Positions 1-6,496 of a DNA stretch of 13,001 nt are shown piece by piece (positions within the stretch are counted from its first letter, which is position 1; every line of letters starts with the position of its first letter). Below the pieces are notes generated by a model that was given only the letters and a program-made list of their open reading frames with translations, was not told the DNA's origin and made no database searches. Source of the DNA: Ignavibacteriota bacterium (GTDB lineage: Bacteria; Bacteroidota; Kapaibacteriia; Palsa-1295); the NCBI GenBank assembly GCA_003151215.1, contig PLXB01000350.1, forward strand, positions 1-13,001. Reading direction: 5' to 3'. Position numbers and translations under genes: made by a program.

Positions 1-731
1 TTGCCTTGCTCATCGAAGCGACTACAGGCGCTGCGACTTCGTTATTGAAATTCCAATACTGATCTTCCGAGAGAAAATCATGTACGCCGGCGACTTCTTT
101 GGATGCAATATTTTTGAATCCCGCTTTCTTAAATAGGTTTTCTGTAAAGCCCGGCATAGCACAACGGAATATTCCGGGAGCATCCTGCGGGGGTCGCGGC
201 ACGTTCAGTACTTCAAAGATCGTTCCCATTGTAGCAGTTACCCAGGGATTATCTTCCGGCTTGCCCCAGACTGCAATGGCAATGCGTCCGCCGGGTTTTA
301 GGATGCGTGACATTTCCTTTGCAGCACGTTTCATATCGGGGAAGAACATCAATCCGAACCGACAGCTGATCTTATCGAAAGAGTTATCAGCAAAAGGAAG
401 TGCCGTAACATCACTTGCAACGGTTTCATAATTTCCGATGCCTTGATCTCTTGCCCGCTCTTTGGCAACTTCAAGCATACCATCCGATAGATCGGTGCCG
501 ATAACTTTTCCGCTCGAAGTAATTCGTGCGATCGATAGTCCCGGTTCGCCTGTTCCTGTTGCAATATCGAGTACGTGGTCACTTGCTTTCAAATGAAGAG
601 ATTCAATGATCGCCTCTCCCATCGGGGCGAGGAAATTCATCGCAAATTCATCCCATTTTTTCCAGCCGGGAGAAAATTTATCCCATGTTTCTTTTTGCTG
701 CTGCCGGATCGTCTCAAATAAGGAATCCATA
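1..731 (-). CDS. Class I SAM-dependent methyltransferase, C-terminus beyond window
   Basis: I translated this by hand from ATG at 731; the frame stays open for about 243 residues to the window edge, so the 3' end is missing. The N-terminal half has the Rossmann-fold methyltransferase signature: motif I VLDIATGTGEP near residues 53-63 (SAM-binding glycine-rich loop), an acidic end of strand 2 in VIGTDLS near 76-82, then ASDVTALPFADNSFDKISC, typical of the UbiE/Methyltransf_11 group, and LKPGGRIAIAVWG after it. The substrate cannot be read from sequence; UbiE-like families act on quinones, lipids or small molecules. It follows the SRPBCC gene ending at 780 by 48 nt and may belong to that operon. 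A -7-like box TAGTTTTG (754-761) in the gap could also give it its own start. Family call firm, role unknown. Confidence 0.88.
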
Positions 732-753
732 TTGTTATTTTATTCTCACTATA

Positions 754-761
754 CAAAACTA
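754..761 (-). promoter_or_regulatory. Possible -7 promoter box TAGTTTTG
   Basis: On the minus strand TAGTTTTG matches the Bacteroidota -7 consensus TAnnTTTG, 22 nt before the methyltransferase ATG. I see no TTG at the expected -33 distance, so this is weak evidence for an internal promoter. Confidence 0.3.
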
Positions 762-779
762 CGAAAGAAATTGCGATCC

Positions 780-1226
780 CTACTCTTTCTTATTCGGCGA
801 ACCTTTACCTTTCGTTATCAAGTTCTTTAAACTTCCATTAATATAAGAGCCCCAGGCATTCGAGCAGATATCGAAGCACTCATATTCGGGGACTAAGCCT
901 ACCTGGGTAAAGCGGACTTCGGTTTTCTTGCCTATTGGTGTGATTTCAAAAATAATGTTATTGCCTACCCACTCGGTCTTGTCTTTTATAAAATTAAAGG
1001 AGTTATCCAGCACATCCCAAACAATCTTCTCGTGAGGAATGAACCGGGTTATTTTCATTGTGCACCGATGGACATCTTCGTAATGATACTTCCATTCGCC
1101 GCCGAGTTTATCAGTGCCGCCTTCAATTTCTTCTGACCACCATCTGCGAGGATCATTGATCGCAGTGAAGACTTCTTGCGGAGTTTGGTCTACCGTAAAG
1201 CTTGTTGTATAATTTTGATCTTTCAT
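780..1226 (-). CDS. SRPBCC / AHSA1-like domain protein (copy 1)
   Basis: A 148-residue protein, about one whole SRPBCC (START-like) domain. It opens with YTTSFTVDQTPQEVFTAIND followed by a tryptophan pair (RRWW), the usual start of AHSA1-type (activator of Hsp90 ATPase homologue) small proteins, and has the later strand pattern KIVWDV...TEWVGNNIIFEITP...TEVRFTQVGL. The C-terminal helix carries CSNAWGSYINGSLKNLIT. Proteins of this fold enclose a hydrophobic ligand cavity; the ligand is unknown. It is a close paralogue of the gene at 1263-1709 (same length, same CSNAWGS helix), so the pair arose by tandem duplication. The gap between them is 36 nt, implying co-transcription. Cytosolic; no signal peptide. 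The C-terminus is lysine-rich, unlike copy 2. Confidence 0.9.
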   Translation of the reverse strand: MKDQNYTTSFTVDQTPQEVFTAINDPRRWWSEEIEGGTDKLGGEWKYHYEDVHRCTMKITRFIPHEKIVWDVLDNSFNFIKDKTEWVGNNIIFEITPIGKKTEVRFTQVGLVPEYECFDICSNAWGSYINGSLKNLITKGKGSPNKKE

Positions 1227-1262
1227 TGTCGTTTCGTTTGTGAATTAATTTATCAATGAATG

Positions 1263-1709
1263 TCAAAACACCTCTTCGCCGACTCCCGTGGTGATCAAGC
1301 TCTGCAGACTCCCTTTGATAAGAGAGCCCCATGCATTAGAGCAGGCATCATAGCATTCGATCTCAGGCATTAAGCCGGCATGGGTGAAGCGGACTTCGAT
1401 TTTATTTCCTTTTTTCGTGATGTCGAAGATAATTTTTGTGCCTGTCCACTCGGTTTTATCCTTCAGGAAATTCAGTTTGCTCTCGGTCACCATCCAGACG
1501 ATTTTTTTGCCGGACAGGAATTCCGTTACCTTCTGTTTGCTGTAATGGTGCGGCTTGAACTCGTAAGTAAACTCATCGCCGAGCTTGCCGGAACGGCCAT
1601 TAATTTCTCCTTGCCACCATTCGCCGACATTATTAATGGCAGCGAAGGCTTCTTCCGGAGTTTGATCAACTATGAAGCTTGTAGTGAAATCTGTTGTTGT
1701 TGTTGTCAT
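1263..1709 (-). CDS. SRPBCC / AHSA1-like domain protein (copy 2)
   Basis: A 148-residue single-domain SRPBCC protein. Residues aligned with copy 1 include FTTSFIVDQTPEEAFAAINN, a WW pair, the KIVWMV and TEWTGTKIIFDIT strands, VRFTHAGL and the C-terminal helix CSNAWGSLIKGSLQSLIT. The N-terminus has a run of threonines (MTTTTTDF) encoded by a short simple GTT-type repeat near 1690-1707, which may be prone to length change. It lies 66 nt after the third SRPBCC gene and 36 nt before copy 1, so it is probably in the same operon, although a box resembling TAnnTTTA lies about 30 nt upstream. AHSA1-like proteins of this length are not Hsp90 co-chaperones by default; most are uncharacterised ligand-binding proteins. 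Confidence 0.9.
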   Translation of the reverse strand: MTTTTTDFTTSFIVDQTPEEAFAAINNVGEWWQGEINGRSGKLGDEFTYEFKPHHYSKQKVTEFLSGKKIVWMVTESKLNFLKDKTEWTGTKIIFDITKKGNKIEVRFTHAGLMPEIECYDACSNAWGSLIKGSLQSLITTGVGEEVF

Positions 1710-1775
1710 GATATATTAGTCAGTTGTAAATCATTAGCGTAAAGGTAGAAACGTGCCATGGCGCGTCTCAATGGT

Positions 1776-2219
1776 TTAGTAAGGAGTTCCTGTCCCGGTT
1801 TCGCAATATTGCTTGAGGCTTGTCATGAACATGCCCCAGAAGTAATTGCAATTTGCAAAGAACTGCGATTGCTCTGCCCAATCGGCATGGGTGAACATGA
1901 GTTCGGTTTTTCCGTCGCCTGCCGGAGTCATCTCGAAGCTGAGCTTTGTGCCGATCCATTCCGTATCGCCGCCTTTGCAATCCCAGCGTACGATTGTATT
2001 CGGCACAAGTTCAGTGACGAGCATTTTGTTGTGATGACGTCCTTCGGATTTGTAATTTTTGGTGCTATCGCCGAAGATGAATTCATCCGTGAATCCGACT
2101 TCAGATTTTGCGATCGTATTCTTCGCCCACCACGAAGCAAGCCCAGCTTCATCGGTGACGGCTTTATAAACTTTCTCCGCCGGCGCATTGATAACGAGAT
2201 AGTGCATTATGTCTGCCAT
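1776..2219 (-). CDS. SRPBCC / AHSA1-like domain protein (copy 3, divergent)
   Basis: A 147-residue SRPBCC protein. It starts IMHYLVINAPAEKVYKAVTD, followed by ASWWAKNT, the typical N-terminal strand, helix and WW of the family, then TIVRWDC, TEWIGTKLSFEMTP and ELMFTHADW. The C-terminal helix has NCNYFWGMFMTSLKQY in the position of CSNAWGS in copies 1 and 2, so it is an older paralogue. This gene has one of the few clear Shine-Dalgarno sites in the window: AAGGAG about 10 nt before ATG 2219. It starts 17 nt after the DGPF gene, so the two are almost certainly one transcript. A long plus-strand open frame across it (1758-2258) is an antisense shadow. Confidence 0.92.
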   Translation of the reverse strand: MADIMHYLVINAPAEKVYKAVTDEAGLASWWAKNTIAKSEVGFTDEFIFGDSTKNYKSEGRHHNKMLVTELVPNTIVRWDCKGGDTEWIGTKLSFEMTPAGDGKTELMFTHADWAEQSQFFANCNYFWGMFMTSLKQYCETGTGTPY

Positions 2220-2236
2220 GGTTTGTTTCTCCTTTC

Positions 2237-2629
2237 TTATTTTGTGCCGGATGGATAGTTGTAGTTCGTTTTTTCTTCGACTCCCTTGATCGGCCGCACC
2301 TGTATCCGTGCATTCACCGTATGCTTATAGGCGAGTTCCGGATTTTGCTTTGCGATGGCAATTGCCTCATCGAGATCGTTCGCCAGAATATGGTAATAGC
2401 CGACGATGACTTCCTTCGATTCGACAAACGGTCCATCTTTGAATGCTCCCGGTCTGCCGGAAACCATCGTGCCTTCGCGCAACAGCGGCTGCGCGCTCAG
2501 AAGATTGCCGTTTTTCATCAAGCCTTCGATATAGGTCCTGCAGGCATTCAGGAATTCCGTATATTTTTCCGGCAACATACCGTGGTCCTTATCGATTTCG
2601 TTATGGATCAGTAACATGAATTGTTTCAT
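2237..2629 (-). CDS. YCII-related (DGPF-domain) protein
   Basis: A 130-residue protein of the YCII/DGPF family. It begins KQFMLLIHNE, a typical first strand, and carries the family motif KDGPF at residues 64-68 within GAFKDGPFVESKEVIVGYYHI, followed by the helix DLDEAIAIAKQNPEL and a last strand with VRPI. DGPF proteins are small dimeric ferredoxin-like-fold proteins and are the usual neighbours of ECF42 sigma factors; their biochemical role is unknown. Here the sigma gene lies upstream on the same strand, with a lipoprotein gene between. No Shine-Dalgarno site precedes ATG 2629. The 180-nt upstream region holds a 6-bp inverted repeat (2668-2684) and an AT-rich repeat, and could contain the promoter for the DGPF-SRPBCC operon. 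Confidence 0.93.
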   Translation of the reverse strand: MKQFMLLIHNEIDKDHGMLPEKYTEFLNACRTYIEGLMKNGNLLSAQPLLREGTMVSGRPGAFKDGPFVESKEVIVGYYHILANDLDEAIAIAKQNPELAYKHTVNARIQVRPIKGVEEKTNYNYPSGTK

Positions 2630-2667
2630 TGAGTTATATTGATTAAATGGTTAAACAAAAATGCTTA

Positions 2668-2684
2668 TTTGTCCTAAAGACAAA
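2668..2684. promoter_or_regulatory. Inverted repeat TTTGTC-N5-GACAAA upstream of DGPF operon
   Basis: A perfect 6-bp dyad with a 5-nt centre lies 39 nt before the DGPF start codon. It could be an operator half-site pair or a small leader hairpin. It does not match the ECF42 promoter motif (TGTCGA at -35) described in other phyla, so I do not claim it is the sigma target. Confidence 0.3.
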
Positions 2685-2713
2685 CGGGATTTTGGAAAAG
2701 GGACATGGCGGGG

Positions 2714-2744
2714 AAATTAAAAATTAAAAATGTAAAATTGGGGG
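2714..2744. repeat. AT-rich dispersed repeat (reverse orientation copy)
   Basis: An AT-rich word built from ATTAAAAAT and ATGTAAAATTGGG units. The same word occurs in reverse orientation at 4794-4821 and 9792-9827, in both cases next to a 5S-derived fragment. Here no 5S-like sequence adjoins it. It lies in the 180-nt gap between the lipoprotein and DGPF genes, where no further gene is visible. Confidence 0.55.
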
Positions 2745-2808
2745 CATTGAACACTGTTGGACATCGAGGTGCTTCAAATATAAGAAAATTACTATAGTCC
2801 TTAAGGAA

Positions 2809-3279
2809 CTATCGGCTAGAAATCTTTCTAATAAATCTTAATCTTGGAGCAGTATTAAAACTGTCCAGAATAATGAATTTTTTTTCTGCATCGAAATGAG
2901 CGAAGCATTGTATCGATTTATGAGAATATTGCGTGTTAGAATCTTCAGGATATGTGTGCCAATTATTAAACTCAATCCTGTAATATCCTTCAGGATAGCC
3001 AAAATCATAATCGAAACCCTTCCCTATGTCGTGCCTCCATGTTCCCATGCTCCCCAAGTTCACTTTCGGTCTTCCCTTGACACTACTATCGATGTAGCAA
3101 TGACTATATAGTAAACCACCATTTTTAGTAGGGACAATTGAAGACATTACTATACCTTCACCACTATCATAACGAGATGAATCTCTATGATAAGCGCCAG
3201 TCAATTCTTCCAGCTTCGGATATTTCGAAGAACATGAAGTTAAAACGCAAAAAATAAAAAATAAAAAATAAAACTTCAT
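2809..3279 (-). CDS. Small putative lipoprotein of unknown function
   Basis: A 156-residue protein with a lipoprotein signal peptide: MKFYFLFFIFCVLTSCSSK, with a lipobox LTSC and the acylated cysteine at residue 16. The mature part is rich in Tyr, Ser, Asp and Gly (GAYHRDSSRYDSGEG, FDYDFGYPEGYYRIEFNN), suggesting a small beta-rich envelope domain, perhaps lipocalin-like, but I recognise no family. It is more AT-rich and its codon use looks less uniform than its neighbours, so it may be a recent insertion between the sigma gene (stop 3392) and the DGPF gene. The leader of about 110 nt to the sigma gene shows no clear terminator or TAnnTTTG box. Being in the same direction, it may be co-transcribed with the sigma factor, but its part in that system is unproven. 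Confidence 0.7.
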   Translation of the reverse strand: MKFYFLFFIFCVLTSCSSKYPKLEELTGAYHRDSSRYDSGEGIVMSSIVPTKNGGLLYSHCYIDSSVKGRPKVNLGSMGTWRHDIGKGFDYDFGYPEGYYRIEFNNWHTYPEDSNTQYSHKSIQCFAHFDAEKKFIILDSFNTAPRLRFIRKISSR

Positions 3280-3391
3280 AAAAGTAACTTACAATTTAGT
3301 TGTTAATTGTCTAGTCGCTTGAAGTGCAGGAACTACATAAACAATCCGCCCGATAAATTTAGTGCTCTTCGCAATCGGACTCTTCGTTACT

Positions 3392-4651
3392 TCATTTGAG
3401 TGAGTTTATTTTCTTCTGCAGCAAATCCTTTTCCGGAGCAAGCGGTGCAAGCTCGATTGCGCGTTCGAGGGATTTGATGGCATTTTCAGTCTGCTGCAAT
3501 TGATTATAGAACTCGGCTTGCGTCGAATAAAACAGATGATAGGATTTTAGCTGCGAATTATCTTTTATCCTCTCCAGTTCTGCCAGGGCATATTCGGCGC
3601 CCTCCACTTTTGAAAGAGAAATTGCGCGATTGAGTAGAACAAGCGGAGAGTTGTCAAATTGGATCAGGCTGTCATAGAGCGCAAGAATATTTTTCCAATC
3701 GGTCAACTCATAATTCGGCGCAATGCAATAATTTGCTGAGATAGTAGCAAGAATATGGTAGATACTGAGGTCTCCGTTCTCTGTCGATCGCTGCAAATAG
3801 CGTAGCCCTATGCCTTGCATTTGTTTATCCCATACGCTGCGATCTTGCTCAGCCATTGTCAGCAAATTACCTTCCCCATCCTGACGGGCTTTAAATCGTG
3901 ATGCATTCAGGAACATCAGCGAGAGCAATGCATAAACATTTCCTTTCTCTTGAATGGCTTTATCATTTCCGAGCATCTGCGCCAGCCGGATCGCTTCTTC
4001 GCATAGTTCGTACCGAATAAGATCATTGCCATTCGATGCACTGTAACCTTCGTTGAAAAGAAGATAGATCGTTTCGAGGACTGTTGCCTGCCGTTTTTTG
4101 AGATCTTTTCCTTCGGGCACTTCAAAAGGAATTTTATCCTCACGGATCTTTTGGCGTGCTCGGACTAAGCGTTTATTGATATTTTCTTCGGTCGTCAGAA
4201 ATGCCTTTGCAATTTCGGGAATGCTGAATCCGCATAAGGTTTTCAGCGCCAGAGCAATTTGCGAATCCGGCGATATCGTCGGATGGCAGCAGGTAAAGAT
4301 CATACGAAGCTGATCGTCCTGGATTTCATCTTCGCTGAAGAGATGATTCAGGGCGGGCTCGGCCGTCCAATCGGATTGGAGGAAATGCGCAACTTCTGTG
4401 GAATATTCTTTCTGGTATTTCTCGCGATTCAGAATATTCCACGCTTTATTTTTTGCGACGCGAAAAAGCCAGGCAGTCGGATTCTCAGGCGCTCCCTTTA
4501 CCTTCCATTCGCTTAATGCTTCGATAAGCGAATCCTGCACAACATCTTCCGCCATTTCCAGATGATCGGAACCGAAGATACGCGTCAGAACGGAAACAAT
4601 TCGTCCTGTTTCATGGCGTGATAGATCTTCTATGAGGTGATTGATTTCCAT
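3392..4651 (-). CDS. ECF-family RNA polymerase sigma factor, ECF42 type with C-terminal TPR-like extension
   Basis: A 419-residue protein, much longer than a standard ECF sigma factor of about 200. Region 2 spans about residues 10-80, with AEDVVQDSLIEALSEW and the promoter-melting stretch NPTAWLFRVAKNKAWNILN. Region 4 spans about 128-172, with LALKTLCGFSIPEIAKAFL and TTEENINKRLVRARQKI as the helix-turn-helix. After it comes the DUF6596-type segment with YLLFNEGYSAS (about 196-206), then alpha-helical repeats to the end (QQTENAIKSLERAIELAP resembles a TPR). This architecture defines the ECF42 group, in which the extension, not an anti-sigma factor, is thought to control activity, and which usually sits beside DGPF genes, as here. 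Target genes are probably the DGPF and SRPBCC genes, but this is inferred. No strong -7 box is visible upstream, which would suit autoregulation. Confidence 0.93.
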   Translation of the reverse strand: MEINHLIEDLSRHETGRIVSVLTRIFGSDHLEMAEDVVQDSLIEALSEWKVKGAPENPTAWLFRVAKNKAWNILNREKYQKEYSTEVAHFLQSDWTAEPALNHLFSEDEIQDDQLRMIFTCCHPTISPDSQIALALKTLCGFSIPEIAKAFLTTEENINKRLVRARQKIREDKIPFEVPEGKDLKKRQATVLETIYLLFNEGYSASNGNDLIRYELCEEAIRLAQMLGNDKAIQEKGNVYALLSLMFLNASRFKARQDGEGNLLTMAEQDRSVWDKQMQGIGLRYLQRSTENGDLSIYHILATISANYCIAPNYELTDWKNILALYDSLIQFDNSPLVLLNRAISLSKVEGAEYALAELERIKDNSQLKSYHLFYSTQAEFYNQLQQTENAIKSLERAIELAPLAPEKDLLQKKINSLK

Positions 4652-4838
4652 GTGTGAGAACCAAGAGAACAGAAAAGCTATCGTAAAAGTAATATCAATG
4701 AGAAAAAAACCGGCAGCGATTTCTGCTAAAGACTAGTAAACGGCTAAAGCCTATCGACTACCCTTAAAACAAATGGGCACCGATAGCCCCATTCCCAATT
4801 TTACATTTTTAATTTTACATTCCTCCGAAACCCTGCCC
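4652..4838. other. Intergenic region upstream of the sigma gene
   Basis: About 190 nt without a gene on either strand. It contains an AT-rich repeat (4794-4821) and, at 4740-4790, a GC-richer stretch with short words GGCTAAAGCC and GGGCACCGATAGCCCC that look like decayed repeat debris. TACTTTTA at about 4687-4694 is a poor match to a Bacteroidota -7 box. I see no convincing terminator. Confidence 0.4.
4794..4821 (-). repeat. AT-rich dispersed repeat
   Basis: Same word as at 9792-9827: on the minus strand ATGTAAAATTAAAAATG then TAAAATTGGG. In both places it lies just downstream (minus-strand sense) of a 5S-derived fragment, so the two repeats may have spread together or formed a composite. 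Confidence 0.6.
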
Positions 4839-4906
4839 CCGACTGACTGAGTATTTCGCCGCAGCGAACTTTCGACATCGGCACCCGGAGGGCTTAACTG
4901 TTCTGT
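4839..4906 (-). repeat. 5S rRNA-derived fragment (diverged, no terminator)
   Basis: On the minus strand this begins CAGAACAGTTAAGCCCTC, matching the 5S core CAGAGCAGTTAAGCCCTC at 12314-12331, and ends near ACTCAGTCAGTCGG, matching ACTTAGCCAGTCAGG. Between them the real 5S has GCCGATGATACTTAG, while this copy has GCCGATG, about 20 extra bases including the perfect hairpin TTCGC-TGCG-GCGAA (about 4855-4868), then ATACTCAG. A related GCCGCAGTGAA segment occurs in the copy at 8243-8257. It starts right behind the stop codon of the secreted-protein gene (4908) and lacks the 5S terminator hairpin. Confidence 0.7.
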
Positions 4907-4907
4907 T

Positions 4908-6353
4908 TTATTTTTTTATAATTTTCAACAGACTGGATGCTGCGTCTTTTTGATTCGTGATTTGAAGGAAGTAGCTTCCTGCCGAAACGCTTGGTAATGA
5001 AATCTGAATTTCATTAGAACCTTCCATAACGTTTCGGATTTCAGAACTGAGTATTTCACCTCGCATATCGCAGAAATGAAGTGAGACTTGTCCTTCTCCC
5101 GTTGAAATAAAGGATACCTTCAGGATATTACCGTCCGTAGGGTTTGGAAATATAGTTGCGGATAATTCATTCTTCCCTGCATTTTCGACTGCGAGATCGA
5201 ATGAGTTATAATAATAGATAGTCCTGGAGTATGGGTAGTAGCCCGGCGTCGGTGATCCGGAAGGCAGTTCGTATATACTCTGGATAAGATTTTGATTGTC
5301 GTCGTAGATAAGAGTATCGTTTGAAAACCGATTCCAAACTTTTCCGTTTGATCCAGTCAAGTCCTCAAAATCTATCGCATTTCCGTACGAATTATATGAA
5401 TATTTAGTTAGATCGTATGTATCCCACCGTGAAAATGCTTTGTCCCAAAAAATATATAAAATGGATGTTGTTCTGCGATTAGCATCGTAACTAATGGAAT
5501 CAATAATATAATTTGTCCATTGGTTATTTTTAGAATCCCACGTAAATGAAGAATCGCGGATAGTATAGCCATACGAAGTATTAAGATATGCGTCTCTGTT
5601 ATTATTCACCCACGTCGCGCTTGTTGCATCCCAAAACTGACTAATATCCAGCGTATCAAATCCGTTCGCATCAACAGATTCATTATCTAAAGTATAATTT
5701 ACCCACTGACCGGCTATGAGATTTTGCTGAAGGACAATGGTCGAATCTTTGGAATAGGAATACTGCGTTCTTACTTTGCCGGAGAGACTTCCGTTCGTAT
5801 CGAGCTCTTCAGTATGTTCGGTTATTCTATTATTGCCATCATACGTCGTAATAGCGTCATCGGTTGTCACCCAGGAATTCTTCAGGGTATCCCAAATTTG
5901 ATAGATGCTTTCCGTATTAAGCTTTTGTAGATTCCACGTTGTTAAATTCTGCGTAAAGTTGCGGAAATTATTTTTCCATGGAACCCATACTTGCATGATA
6001 TAGGAGGCTTGATTGCCATTGGCATCATAGGTATAAAAATGTTTGACCGAATCTTTCCAGACTGAAGAATAATTATAATCGTGCTCTTCAACTCTCAATG
6101 CATTGTTGTCGTATGCAAATGTTCCAGAATCGGAAAATTCCCAGGCGTTAGTAGTCGAATTCCAATTGTCGTCTCTGAATCCGATCTCCCGATAAACGAT
6201 CGCTTCAGGCAGCTGCATAGAGTGGTTGTTTCCGGAATGGGCAGGTTGTTTAATCCGCAATTCATTGGCATATTTGCTTCCCAAAATCTGTGCATCCCCA
6301 ATTTGAGAAAATCCGAGCATTATCCCAATTAACACAATGATCTTTTTACCCAT
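4908..6353 (-). CDS. Secreted repeat protein with type IX secretion sorting domain
   Basis: I start at ATG 6353 (MGKKIIVLIGIMLGF...GDAQ, a standard Sec signal peptide of about 22 residues), not at the TTG further upstream at 6380. The mature protein, about 460 residues, is built from divergent repeats of about 45-60 residues, each with an aromatic phrase such as FWDxxxxxW and then a YDANGN, YDGNNR or YDDNQN turn (for example YTYDANGNQ, TTYDGNNR, SYDANRR, IYDDNQN). The repeats recall YD-type surface repeats but are not typical Rhs. The last 80 or so residues form a Por/T9SS sorting domain: ATIFPNPTDG, a MRG turn, AGSYFLQI and a final KIIKK. Hence it should cross the outer membrane by the type IX system and be anchored or released. 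Function unknown, perhaps adhesion. It has its own -7 box (6395-6402). Confidence 0.88.
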   Translation of the reverse strand: MGKKIIVLIGIMLGFSQIGDAQILGSKYANELRIKQPAHSGNNHSMQLPEAIVYREIGFRDDNWNSTTNAWEFSDSGTFAYDNNALRVEEHDYNYSSVWKDSVKHFYTYDANGNQASYIMQVWVPWKNNFRNFTQNLTTWNLQKLNTESIYQIWDTLKNSWVTTDDAITTYDGNNRITEHTEELDTNGSLSGKVRTQYSYSKDSTIVLQQNLIAGQWVNYTLDNESVDANGFDTLDISQFWDATSATWVNNNRDAYLNTSYGYTIRDSSFTWDSKNNQWTNYIIDSISYDANRRTTSILYIFWDKAFSRWDTYDLTKYSYNSYGNAIDFEDLTGSNGKVWNRFSNDTLIYDDNQNLIQSIYELPSGSPTPGYYPYSRTIYYYNSFDLAVENAGKNELSATIFPNPTDGNILKVSFISTGEGQVSLHFCDMRGEILSSEIRNVMEGSNEIQISLPSVSAGSYFLQITNQKDAASSLLKIIKK

Positions 6354-6394
6354 ATTTGCTGAAGAGAAAATAAAATTCAAAATAGCAGATTATA

Positions 6395-6402
6395 CAAATA
6401 TA
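6395..6402 (-). promoter_or_regulatory. -7 promoter box TATATTTG of the secreted-protein gene
   Basis: Exact match to TAnnTTTG on the minus strand, 41 nt before ATG 6353, so a start about 35 nt before the codon is expected. It begins only a few bases after the terminator hairpin at 6412-6435, so termination of the unit above and initiation of this gene are packed together. No TTG at the standard -33 distance. Confidence 0.5.
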
Positions 6403-6404
6403 CA

Positions 6405-6455
6405 AAGAAAACCGCCAACGCATAGCGATGGCGGGTTACATATAATACCCCTGGC
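6405..6455 (-). terminator. 5S-type terminator with last bases of 5S (repeat copy)
   Basis: Read on the minus strand: TCGTCGCCAGGGG (the final bases of 5S), a spacer TATTATATGTAA, then CCCGCCATCGC...GTTGGCGG and a T-rich tail TTTTCTTTG. The spacing from 5S end to hairpin is as in the real rrn copy. It follows the VOC gene (stop 6497) and should terminate that unit. The 5S identity stops after about 14 bases, where another repeat word begins (6459). Confidence 0.75.
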
Positions 6456-6458
6456 GAC

Positions 6459-6484
6459 GATCCTTCGGCAAGCTCAGGACAGGG
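6459..6484. repeat. Short repeat word TCCTTCGGCAAGCTCAGGAC
   Basis: TCCTTCGGCAAGCTCAGGACAG closely resembles the widespread intergenic word CCTTCGACAAGCTCAGG that I know from many bacterial genomes. It lies between the VOC stop codon and the 5S-type terminator and is probably a mobile or recombining repeat fragment with no coding role. Confidence 0.45.
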
Positions 6485-6496
6485 TCAAAAGAAAAA

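Noticed and set aside
99..431. Plus-strand open frame of 110 codons near the window start
   Set aside because: Antisense to the methyltransferase frame, which shows motif I and continues to the window edge.
1380..1742. Plus-strand open frame of 120 codons
   Set aside because: Antisense to SRPBCC copy 2; product has low-complexity cysteines from the threonine codon run.
1758..2258. Long plus-strand open frame (166 codons)
   Set aside because: Lies antisense to the SRPBCC copy 3 gene, which has clear family motifs and a Shine-Dalgarno site; the translated plus-strand product resembles no family.
2668..2684. ECF42 target promoter at the inverted repeat before the DGPF gene
   Set aside because: TGTCTT/GACAAA does not match the TGTCGA -35 motif known from other ECF42 systems, and no matching -10 was seen.
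6380..6380. Upstream start of the secreted repeat protein at 6380
   Set aside because: The codon is TTG and adds nine residues before a normal signal peptide; ATG 6353 gives a standard signal peptide and a leader of about 35 nt after the -7 box.
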